Source: Hyphomicrobiales bacterium (lineage in GTDB: Bacteria; Pseudomonadota; Alphaproteobacteria; Rhizobiales; Aestuariivirgaceae). From it: a stretch of DNA of 6,000 bases. The DNA lies in assembly GCA_013002595.1 (NCBI GenBank), contig JABDJG010000277.1, positions 1-6,000 of the forward strand, in the 5' to 3' direction. The translations under genes were made by a program, and so were the position numbers. Under the pieces are notes generated by a model. That model searched no databases. It was not told the origin of the DNA and saw nothing but the letters and a program-made list of their open reading frames with translations. This document shows positions 1 through 5,453 of this stretch, piece by piece. Within the stretch, counting starts at the first letter, position 1; each line of letters starts with the position of its first letter.

Positions 1-1751
1 GTCTCGATCGTCTGGTAGGCCCACAGGCGTTCGACCTCGGGATTTCGGTCAGCTTTGTCAGGAAAGTCGAACCGGGTCGAATAGTTGACCGGTTTGCCGG
101 AGATCTTGCCGGTCAAGGTGACCTCGGCAGCGCCGGTGTTCCAGTAGTGACCGAACAGGACCAGTTGCTCACCGTTGTACAGCGTGCGGATGTCATCGCT
201 GGCAATGTCTGCTATGCGCAAGTTGCCGCCGAGCGGTTTTACCTCCACCTTCACGCCATGCAGGGCTTCGTGGGTCACCTTGGTGGTCGCGTTGAGCAGG
301 ACACCGACGACATCGTCGGAATTGGAGATCGACAGGGCCGTGCCGTTTGACAGCCTGGTCAGCGGCTCAAGCAGCGGACGGTTGGCCGAGTTGCCCATGA
401 TCGCGGTGAACAGGCGCACGTCCTTTTGTTTGGCCAGATCGAAGAACTTGCGGTTTTCGGTGACACCGACATTGGCAACGCCATCGGTGACCAGCATGAT
501 GGCGCCGGTGCGATCGGCATCGAGCGCATTCATGCCCATGGACAGGCCGGCGTACAGGTTGGTGCCGCCTTCGGCGCCGAGCGATTGGACTGCACCTGTG
601 TATTGGGCAATCGTCCGGGCATTGACCGGCACAAAGCCGTGCGTCAGTTCGCTGGCGCTGTTGTTGAAGATGATGATGCGGAAGCGGTCTTCAGGACGCA
701 ACTTGCCAAGGGCCCGGCCGACACCTTCAGCCAGGGTTGCAACCTTTGAGCGCATCGAGCCGGACCGGTCGAGCACGAACACCCAATCGCGGCCTTCGGT
801 GATCGGCTGCAGGTCCATGCCGGGCGTCAAGGTAAGTGCAAAGCTGCCGCGGTCCGCGTTGCCGGCCTTGTAAGGGACCATGTCGACACGGGCCGGCTGG
901 CCGGGTGCTTGGCGCCAATAGACAACGACATCAGTATCAAGGCGCACCGGCGTGTTGCCGGCTGCCACAACGGTTGTCGCCTCATCATCGTTTATGGCAG
1001 GGGCCTGGCTATTGGGCTCGATTGCCGGGGTTGCGGCGGTTGACGCGTTGTCCATATGGACGTGCCAGGTGCCGTCCGGCTTTTGCGTGATGCTGGCAGA
1101 TGGGTGGGCCGGCAGACGCAGGGCCTCGATCGGGTAATCGGTCTTCAGCGCGAGATCGAAGCTAAAGTTGCCGACAACCTGTTCATTGGCTGTCCAGAAC
1201 GAGAGTTTTTGTTCATCGACCGTACCTTCCTCGAGCGGATAGACGAACCGGCCGATGCCGGTCTCGAGGCGGGCAGGCTGGATGTAGGACAGGCGGATGC
1301 GCACATCGCCATTGGCCCGCACTGGCCAGACCTTCATGTCGAAGGACTTGTAATCATCCTGTTCGGTAACGGCGACCTCGCGGCCGGCCTGTTTTTCCTC
1401 GGTGTAGATTTTGCGGGCGCGGTTCTTTTCGACGACCTCGCCGGTAACGGGTTTGCCGTCTATCCAATAGGTGAACTCCGACACGGCGGCTTTTTCCGGC
1501 ACCGGGAAGGAATAAACCGCTTCCAGGTCGGTCGCGTTCGGGTTGGCAAAGCGTTGTTCGACTGTAGTGATGACGTAGCCATCCTCGATAACAACGCGAA
1601 CCTCGTGGTCCTGCAGCGCCAGTTTTGGCAGTCCTGAGCCGGCAGGTGTCATGAGGCCGGCGGCATCTGCCGGCCGGGGGCCGGCTGCACAGGCAATGGC
1701 GAGCACTGCTGCGCCGGTCAGGAATGTGGTTTTCAGCTTTGACACCGTCAT
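1..1751 (-). CDS. VIT and VWA domain exported protein, C-terminus beyond the window
   Basis: The frame is open from ATG 1751-1749 to the left edge, giving 583 residues without a stop, so the 3' end is missing. A GGAG ribosome site at 1759-1762, 7 nt before the ATG, supports this start. Residues 1-30 look like a signal peptide: basic start, hydrophobic core, likely cut after ADA at 30. Cys21 follows LAIA, a poor lipobox, so a lipoprotein is possible but less likely. Residues about 40-165 match a VIT (vault/inter-alpha-trypsin) domain, including SFPVPEKAAV and EKNRARKIYTEEK. Residues about 320-490 form a von Willebrand A domain with a complete MIDAS: D328-R-S330-G-S332, T397 in GGTNL, D423 in VTDG. 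It probably acts outside the cytoplasm in metal-dependent adhesion or protein binding. A beta-rich segment (about 495-560) follows. The same domain pair defines the proteobacterial sortase-target family, but the sorting signal would lie off-window. It is divergent from a tetR gene across three palindromes. Domain calls are confident; the role is inferred. Confidence 0.9.
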   Translation of the reverse strand, partial: MTVSKLKTTFLTGAAVLAIACAAGPRPADAAGLMTPAGSGLPKLALQDHEVRVVIEDGYVITTVEQRFANPNATDLEAVYSFPVPEKAAVSEFTYWIDGKPVTGEVVEKNRARKIYTEEKQAGREVAVTEQDDYKSFDMKVWPVRANGDVRIRLSYIQPARLETGIGRFVYPLEEGTVDEQKLSFWTANEQVVGNFSFDLALKTDYPIEALRLPAHPSASITQKPDGTWHVHMDNASTAATPAIEPNSQAPAINDDEATTVVAAGNTPVRLDTDVVVYWRQAPGQPARVDMVPYKAGNADRGSFALTLTPGMDLQPITEGRDWVFVLDRSGSMRSKVATLAEGVGRALGKLRPEDRFRIIIFNNSASELTHGFVPVNARTIAQYTGAVQSLGAEGGTNLYAGLSMGMNALDADRTGAIMLVTDGVANVGVTENRKFFDLAKQKDVRLFTAIMGNSANRPLLEPLTRLSNGTALSISNSDDVVGVLLNATTKVTHEALHGVKVEVKPLGGNLRIADIASDDIRTLYNGEQLVLFGHYWNTGAAEVTLTGKISGKPVNYSTRFDFPDKADRNPEVERLWAYQTIE

Positions 1752-1758
1752 TGGGTTT

Positions 1759-1762
1759 CTCC
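1759..1762 (-). promoter_or_regulatory. Ribosome binding site of the VIT-VWA gene
   Basis: GGAG on the minus strand lies 7 nt upstream of ATG 1751-1749 and fixes the start of the VIT-VWA gene. Confidence 0.7.
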
Positions 1763-1767
1763 AAAAT

Positions 1768-1780
1768 TGAACTATGTTCA
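1768..1780. promoter_or_regulatory. Operator-like palindrome 1 (imperfect)
   Basis: TGAACTATGTTCA is a 13-bp inverted repeat around a central A with one mismatched pair (T against T in the sixth arm position). It is the copy nearest the VIT-VWA start and would lie in that gene's 5' untranslated region, about 35 nt downstream of the predicted transcription start. It shares the pattern TGAACnAnGTTCA with two perfect copies at 1804 and 1837. Size and symmetry suit a TetR-family dimer; binding by the adjacent TetR protein is inferred. Confidence 0.65.
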
Positions 1781-1803
1781 TTTATTTATTAAACGTCGCC
1801 ATA

Positions 1804-1816
1804 TGAACGACGTTCA
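1804..1816. promoter_or_regulatory. Operator-like palindrome 2 (perfect)
   Basis: TGAACGACGTTCA is a perfect 13-bp inverted repeat with a central A. It covers the transcription start (near 1815) predicted for the VIT-VWA gene, so a bound repressor would block initiation. Its centre is 36 bp from copy 1 and 33 bp from copy 3. Confidence 0.75.
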
Positions 1817-1821
1817 CAAAT

Positions 1822-1850
1822 CATATAGCACTAAAATGAACAATGTTCAA
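1822..1850 (-). promoter_or_regulatory. Predicted sigma-70 type promoter of the VIT-VWA gene
   Basis: On the minus strand, TTGAAC (1850-1845) as -35 and TATATG (1827-1822) as -10 are separated by 17 nt. The expected start near 1815 leaves a leader of about 64 nt. The -35 lies within palindrome 3 and the start within palindrome 2, the arrangement expected for a repressed promoter. Seen by eye; no transcription data. Confidence 0.5.
1837..1849. promoter_or_regulatory. Operator-like palindrome 3 (perfect)
   Basis: TGAACAATGTTCA is a perfect 13-bp inverted repeat with a central A. It is the copy closest to tetR and overlaps the predicted -35 of the VIT-VWA promoter. It probably also sits within or near the tetR promoter, which would allow autoregulation, although I could not identify convincing tetR -35 and -10 boxes. 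Confidence 0.75.
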
Positions 1851-1935
1851 TTATTAATTTTCAGATGGTAAATCGATGCTTCTGAAATGTTGGAAATCGC
1901 GCTATCAAGCGCTGCAAAGCGTGAAGGCGGAGCAA

Positions 1936-2535
1936 ATGGCAAGGCGGGCAATCGATAACCGGGAGGATTTGGGCGCGGCGATGGTGGAGGCCGCCGAGGC
2001 AACCATCCGCCGCGATGGCGGCGCAGCGCTGACCGCCCGCGGGCTGGCCAAACAGCTCGGCGTGTCGGTCGGCACCGTCTACAATGTCCATGGCAGCATG
2101 GATGAGCTTGTCGAAAAGGTGAATGCGCGCACGTTGGCGCGGCTGGAAGCCGAAATAACCGATATCGATGCCGGGCAGGGCAGCGTCGAAGACGTGCTGC
2201 TGGAGTTTGCGCGGCGCTATATGGCCTATGTGCAGGCCAACCTCAATCTGTGGTCGGTGTTGTTTGAGGGCCAGCTCAACGATGCGGCCAGCGTCAATCA
2301 GGTGCGCATCGACCGCCTGTTCGGCATTCTCGAACGGGTACTTGAACCGGTCGCAGGCGATGCCGCAACGCGCGAAAAGTCAGCCCGGGTTCTGTGGGCC
2401 AGTGTTCACGGCATCCTGCAGATGGCTTTTACTGGCCGGCTCAAGTTGCTCAAGATCGGTGATGTCGAGGCCGCAATCGGCCATGCGGTCAGATGTCATC
2501 TGGCCGGCATGGCAGCGATCTCAAAGCAGCAATAA
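1936..2535 (+). CDS. TetR/AcrR-family transcriptional regulator with WHG-type C-terminal domain
   Basis: A 199-residue one-component DNA-binding repressor, normal length for TetR proteins. Helix-turn-helix at residues about 32-50 (LTARGLAKQLGVSVGTVYN), preceded by the typical first helix (DLGAAMVEAAEATIRRDG). The ligand/dimer domain contains LWASVHGIL with W154, H158 and G159, resembling the WHG class of TetR C-terminal domains. Start: ATG 1936 places about ten residues before helix 1, as usual in the family, with AAGG 8 nt upstream. An in-frame ATG at 1876 would add 20 residues (with three basic residues and a Cys) and has only a weak AGATGG site. The gene is divergent from the VIT-VWA gene across three TetR-sized palindromes, so it most likely represses that gene and perhaps itself. 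The inducing ligand cannot be told. It is convergent with the cupredoxin-like gene, 11 bp away. Confidence 0.92.
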   Translation: MARRAIDNREDLGAAMVEAAEATIRRDGGAALTARGLAKQLGVSVGTVYNVHGSMDELVEKVNARTLARLEAEITDIDAGQGSVEDVLLEFARRYMAYVQANLNLWSVLFEGQLNDAASVNQVRIDRLFGILERVLEPVAGDAATREKSARVLWASVHGILQMAFTGRLKLLKIGDVEAAIGHAVRCHLAGMAAISKQQ

Positions 2536-2546
2536 CATCAGCCCCG

Positions 2547-3011
2547 TCAGCCTTTGACCTCGATATGATAGTCCGGCGTCGAGTTGAGCGGGCACGAGAA
2601 GTAATATTTGCCCGGCTTCAGTGAAATTTTGTAATCCCTGGACGTGCCCGTCGCGAGCCCGCCGCCGGATACGCTCGGCAATGTGGCGCGCCCAACGACA
2701 CCCTGGCCACGCAACCAGAAGCCGAGATTGTAAGGGACGTTCTTGTTGGTGACGCGAAACGTGTAATCGCCGGGTTTCAGGGTGATCACCTTGGACTTGG
2801 CAACCCGGTCGGCGCCTGACTTGGCGTTGATTTTCTCGCAATCGGCCTTCGACGCGGATGTGTAGCCGTGGTCGGTGCCTTCTGTTTCGACAAACTGACA
2901 CGGCGTCTGGGTGAGGGTGATGACGTTGGCCGATTGGGCGCTCACATCTAGCGGAGCAAAAATCGCAAAAGCACCTAATGCAGCAACGGTCAATCTAAAC
3001 TTCGTGGTCAT
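2547..3011 (-). CDS. Small exported cupredoxin-like protein lacking canonical copper ligands
   Basis: 154 residues from ATG 3011-3009, chosen over an upstream in-frame ATG at 3062 because AGGAG sits 7 nt before it and the signal peptide then starts normally. Residues 1-25 form a Sec signal peptide ending DVSA, so the product is probably periplasmic. Residues about 74-153 look like a cupredoxin beta-sandwich: ITLKPGDYTFRVTNKNVPYNLGFWLRG, then SLKPGKYYFSCPLNSTPDYHIEV. The usual type 1 copper ligands are mostly absent: Y94 stands in the VPYNLGF loop where His is expected, Asn143 stands at Cys140+3, and no Met follows. Only Cys140 and the later His149 remain. N-terminal Cys38 (TPCQF) and Cys58 (ADCEKIN) could form a disulfide. 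It may be a structural or binding protein rather than an electron carrier. The specific family was not recognised beyond the fold. Confidence 0.82.
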   Translation of the reverse strand: MTTKFRLTVAALGAFAIFAPLDVSAQSANVITLTQTPCQFVETEGTDHGYTSASKADCEKINAKSGADRVAKSKVITLKPGDYTFRVTNKNVPYNLGFWLRGQGVVGRATLPSVSGGGLATGTSRDYKISLKPGKYYFSCPLNSTPDYHIEVKG

Positions 3012-3018
3012 ATCGTTA

Positions 3019-3023
3019 CTCCT
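3019..3023 (-). promoter_or_regulatory. Ribosome binding site deciding the cupredoxin-like start
   Basis: AGGAG on the minus strand lies 7 nt before ATG 3011-3009. No comparable site precedes the alternative in-frame ATG at 3062-3060, so the shorter protein is preferred. Confidence 0.75.
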
Positions 3024-3044
3024 GACTGGAAAGGGATGAGCCGT

Positions 3045-3073
3045 CTTATACAAAACCGCCAAGGCAGACTGAA
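3045..3073 (-). promoter_or_regulatory. Possible promoter of the cupredoxin-like gene
   Basis: TATAAG at 3050-3045 on the minus strand is a good -10 element. The sequence 17 nt upstream, TTCAGT (3073-3068), is only a weak -35. The expected start near 3038 would give a leader of about 27 nt and would also exclude the upstream ATG at 3062, agreeing with the chosen start. Weak evidence by eye. Confidence 0.35.
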
Positions 3074-3175
3074 ATGACGTTTGGCTGACATTTATGGGAG
3101 GTATTTATGCACCGCGTGTGACGTCAGTGTGATCATACACCGGCGGTCGCTTACATTGTCTTAGGGCCTAGCGGC

Positions 3176-3203
3176 TTGGCACATGATTTTGACATGCTAA
3201 GAT
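3176..3203 (+). promoter_or_regulatory. Possible promoter of the DUF2853 gene
   Basis: TTGGCA (3176-3181) and TAAGAT (3198-3203) are 16 nt apart, giving a start near 3210 and a leader of about 40 nt to ATG 3251. A TTGACA at 3189-3194 is an alternative -35 but lacks a good -10. The rest of the 3012-3250 gap holds only short palindromes such as TGACGTCA at 3119-3126 and no gene I can support. Confidence 0.4.
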
Positions 3204-3250
3204 GGCCGCCGGAATGATGTCCGGGGTCCTGTCAGTGTGGGTTGTGCAGC

Positions 3251-3559
3251 ATGAGTGACTACATCGAAAATGTCCGCAAATATTCGGCCAATGCCAATGA
3301 GGGTGCGGTCAACACCATCGTCAAGTATCTCGGTATTGCCCTGCAGGGGCGCGATTCATCGCTGGTATCGTGTTCCGACCCTGATGAACTGGCGCGGGTA
3401 CGCGATCGCTACTGCAAGAAAAAGCTTGGCCTGGAGATGGCGGTTGCCGATGAGGCCATCAAGGCAACCTGCGAGCAGATGAAGGACGAACGCAACAAGC
3501 ACCGGGTGACGTTTTATTATCTGGTTGCCGAGCATTCGGGGACTTTATCGAAATTGTGA
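3251..3559 (+). CDS. DUF2853 family protein
   Basis: A 102-residue soluble protein that matches my memory of the DUF2853 family over its whole length: N-terminal MSDYIENVRKYSANANEGAV, central CSDPDELARVRDRYCKKKLGL and a conserved C-terminal block RVTFYYLVAEHSGTLSKL. The family is small, cytoplasmic, mainly helical and of unknown function. No signal peptide or membrane segment is visible. ATG 3251 starts at the family's usual MSDY; a TTG at 3242 in frame would add three residues and has no better ribosome site. The Shine-Dalgarno signal is weak (GTGGG about 10 nt upstream). Probably a single-gene transcript, with its own promoter upstream and a terminator 45 nt after the stop. Confidence 0.88.
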   Translation: MSDYIENVRKYSANANEGAVNTIVKYLGIALQGRDSSLVSCSDPDELARVRDRYCKKKLGLEMAVADEAIKATCEQMKDERNKHRVTFYYLVAEHSGTLSKL

Positions 3560-3603
3560 CACTGTATGGCTGACGGGGACGCCGGGTCCTGATAGAACGA
3601 ACT

Positions 3604-3637
3604 GGCTCTCGAGGTCTCGGGAGCCTGTTTTGTTTTG
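3604..3637 (+). terminator. Rho-independent terminator after the DUF2853 gene
   Basis: GGCTCTCGA (3604-3612) pairs with TCGGGAGCC (3617-3625), a 9-bp stem with one G-T wobble and a GGTC loop. It is followed at once by TGTTTTGTTTT (3626-3636). The GC-rich stem, tetraloop and T-rich tract are classic. It isolates the DUF2853 gene from the downstream CPBP gene and rules out CPBP starts upstream of about 3640. Confidence 0.85.
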
Positions 3638-3680
3638 CCATAGTGAATATGCAACGGGGACTGTCGGGGAAAGACCAAGG

Positions 3681-4475
3681 ATGGCGCGAATTTTGAACCT
3701 GATACTCGGACCGCACCGCTTTGCGACCGAATCTCCCTGGAGCGTTCTGACCGCAATTTGCGGTATATTCGGCGCCGTCATTCTGTCGCTTGTCGCCACG
3801 ATAATCGCCGCGGCAGTTGTTATCTTTTTAGGACCTGCGGGCAGCGCCGGCTGCATTGCAACGGACATTTCTGCTATCGAGGGATCAGGTTGCGCCCGGT
3901 GGCTGCTCGCGTTGGTCGGCACATCGTCGGTTGTGATGATCGTGGCGTTCTTTGCTCTGTCGCACGCGCGTCAGGGCAGCACTCCGGGAAATACCTTGCT
4001 GATGCGCGATGCGCAGCTGCGCTGGTGGCAGTATGCGGCAATGAGCGCCGGACTGATTGTGGTTCTGCTGTGTGTGCAAGTCGCGATATCGTGGATTTCC
4101 GGGGTGTCCGACGCAGAGCTGGAGCTGGGTATCAACTATCTCAAAGAACTTGTTACCGGTTCCGGCTGGCTTAACTGGTTCTTGATAATCTCGGTCGTTG
4201 TTCTGGCGGGCCCGATTACCGAAGAGATCATTTTTAGAGGGTTCATGTTCACGACGCTGATCAAGACCCGGCTCGGTTTCATCGGCACCGCGATCATCAC
4301 ATCTGGCTGCTGGACGATGCTGCATTATCAATACACCTGGCACATTCTGATTGTGTTGTTCGGCTTCGGTCTGGCGCTGGCCTATGTGGTTTGGCGAACC
4401 GGCAGCCTGTGGCCGGGTATCGTTGCCCATGCGGCGAACAATCTGGTCTCGTCGCTCATCCTTGTCTTGCGCTAA
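3681..4475 (+). CDS. CPBP family intramembrane metalloprotease-like protein
   Basis: 264 residues, polytopic: hydrophobic stretches near residues 22-50, 74-94, 115-139, 163-178, 200-212, 221-237 and 245-263. The CPBP (CAAX prenyl protease/Abi) motifs are all present: EEIIFR with E181, E182 and R186; WTMLH with H215 (W211 where Phe is common); and HAANN with H250 and N254. By family analogy it is an inner-membrane glutamic/metal-type protease; CPBP proteins cut prenylated proteins in eukaryotes and serve varied roles, including bacteriocin self-immunity, in bacteria. The substrate here is unknown. ATG 3681 is chosen because the open frame upstream runs through the terminator at 3604 and the end of the DUF2853 gene. 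GGGGA at 3666-3670 is an acceptable ribosome site 10 nt upstream. No promoter was identified. thyA follows after 62 bp with no terminator, so co-transcription is possible. Confidence 0.88.
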   Translation: MARILNLILGPHRFATESPWSVLTAICGIFGAVILSLVATIIAAAVVIFLGPAGSAGCIATDISAIEGSGCARWLLALVGTSSVVMIVAFFALSHARQGSTPGNTLLMRDAQLRWWQYAAMSAGLIVVLLCVQVAISWISGVSDAELELGINYLKELVTGSGWLNWFLIISVVVLAGPITEEIIFRGFMFTTLIKTRLGFIGTAIITSGCWTMLHYQYTWHILIVLFGFGLALAYVVWRTGSLWPGIVAHAANNLVSSLILVLR

Positions 4476-4537
4476 ATTGCGATTATTGCCATGCATTGCG
4501 ATAGCAGCAACGGTTGGAATCGCATAATATTGCAGCC

Positions 4538-5332
4538 ATGAAACAGTATCTCGAACTTATGCACCGGGTGCGCAACGAAGGCGCTGAAAAGCACGACCGG
4601 ACCGGTACAGGTACCCTATCGGTGTTCGGCCATCAGATGCGCTTTGATCTGTCCGAGGGCTTTCCGCTGGTCACGACCAAGAAGCTGCATCTGCGCTCGA
4701 TCATCCATGAGCTTTTGTGGTTCCTGAAAGGCGACACCAACATTGCCTATCTGAAGGAAAACGGCGTCAGTATCTGGGATGACTGGGCCGATGAGAACGG
4801 TGATCTCGGCCCGGTCTACGGGCACCAATGGCGATCCTGGCCGGCGCGCGACGGCGGAACCATCGATCAGATTGCCCAGGTGGTCGGGCAGATCCGCCAT
4901 TCACCGGACTCGCGAAGGTTGATTGTGACGGCCTGGAACCCGGCCGATGTTGAACGCATGGCGCTGCCGCCATGCCACTGTCTGTTCCAGTTCTACGTGG
5001 CGGACGGGCGGCTGTCGTGCCAGCTCTATCAACGCTCGGCCGACATCTTTTTGGGGGTCCCTTTCAACATCGCTTCGTATGCTCTGCTGGTCCACATGAT
5101 TGCTTATGTGTGCGGGCTCAAAGTGGGTGATTTCGTCCATACGCTGGGTGATGCACACCTTTATCTCAACCATCTGGAGCAGGCCGACGAGCAGCTTGAG
5201 CGCTCTCCCATGGCGCTGCCCCGATTGGTGGTTCACAAAGATGCCAAAGAGCTTGAGGACTTTGTTTTTGACGATTTTGAGATCGTCAACTACCAGGCAC
5301 ATCCGCATATTTCTGCGCCTGTTGCGGTTTAA
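4538..5332 (+). CDS. thyA: Thymidylate synthase ThyA
   Basis: Converts dUMP and 5,10-methylenetetrahydrofolate to dTMP and dihydrofolate, the de novo route to thymidine nucleotides, in the cytoplasm as a homodimer. The 264-residue protein has the same length as the E. coli enzyme and aligns without gaps by eye. Key residues are intact: R21 (DRTGTGT), E58 and W80 in the active site, catalytic C146 in ALPPCH, R126-R127 (SRR, phosphate binding from the partner subunit), R166, S167 and D169 in QRSADIFLG, N177, and H207 and Y209 (HLY). It ends APVAV, like the canonical C-terminal APVAI that closes over the substrate. ATG 4538 gives the canonical MKQYLELM start; an in-frame TTG at 4514 would add eight residues. 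No Shine-Dalgarno sequence precedes the ATG. folA follows after 121 bp and recycles the dihydrofolate product. Confidence 0.98.
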   Translation: MKQYLELMHRVRNEGAEKHDRTGTGTLSVFGHQMRFDLSEGFPLVTTKKLHLRSIIHELLWFLKGDTNIAYLKENGVSIWDDWADENGDLGPVYGHQWRSWPARDGGTIDQIAQVVGQIRHSPDSRRLIVTAWNPADVERMALPPCHCLFQFYVADGRLSCQLYQRSADIFLGVPFNIASYALLVHMIAYVCGLKVGDFVHTLGDAHLYLNHLEQADEQLERSPMALPRLVVHKDAKELEDFVFDDFEIVNYQAHPHISAPVAV

Positions 5333-5440
5333 CTATCTGAAATGATTACATTAATCCTTATAGGGATAAACCGATCAAAGGGATAGGTGCGCTGCCCTGT
5401 TCATTGTATTATAGAGGTCGAGGATGGGTTTGGACGAGAT

Positions 5441-5445
5441 GGGAG
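5441..5445 (+). promoter_or_regulatory. Ribosome binding site deciding the folA start
   Basis: GGGAG lies 8 nt before ATG 5454 and supports the start beginning MTDIKIALVV. A competing AGAGG at 5413-5417 lies 6 nt before an in-frame ATG at 5424, so the choice rests mainly on DHFR family length and N-terminus. Confidence 0.6.
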
Positions 5446-5453
5446 ATGCCGGC

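Noticed and set aside
175..873. 232-residue open frame on the plus strand
   Set aside because: It is antisense to the VWA-encoding part of the minus-strand gene, whose domain motifs are clear. The translation is Ser/Arg/Pro-rich low-complexity sequence without recognisable domains.
1056..1637. 193-residue open frame on the plus strand
   Set aside because: It is antisense to the VIT domain coding region; no ribosome site or family resemblance. A shadow of high-GC codon use.
3107..3121. GGGAGG followed 5 nt later by ATG, encoding the tetrapeptide MHRV then a stop, as a possible leader peptide
   Set aside because: It lies upstream of the predicted DUF2853 promoter and no attenuator-like structure follows; probably chance.
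3119..3140. Short palindromes TGACGTCA and TGATCA as operators between the cupredoxin-like and DUF2853 genes
   Set aside because: They are only 8 and 6 bp, do not extend outward, and do not recur nearby; expected by chance.
3885..4496. 203-residue open frame on the minus strand
   Set aside because: It is antisense to the CPBP gene, with a His/Arg/Gln-rich composition typical of a shadow frame.
4901..5308. 135-residue open frame on the minus strand
   Set aside because: It lies wholly within thyA, whose identity is certain.
5354..5367. Imperfect palindrome ATCCTTATAGGGAT between thyA and folA
   Set aside because: It has one mismatch, no T tract and no second copy, so neither a terminator nor an operator can be supported.
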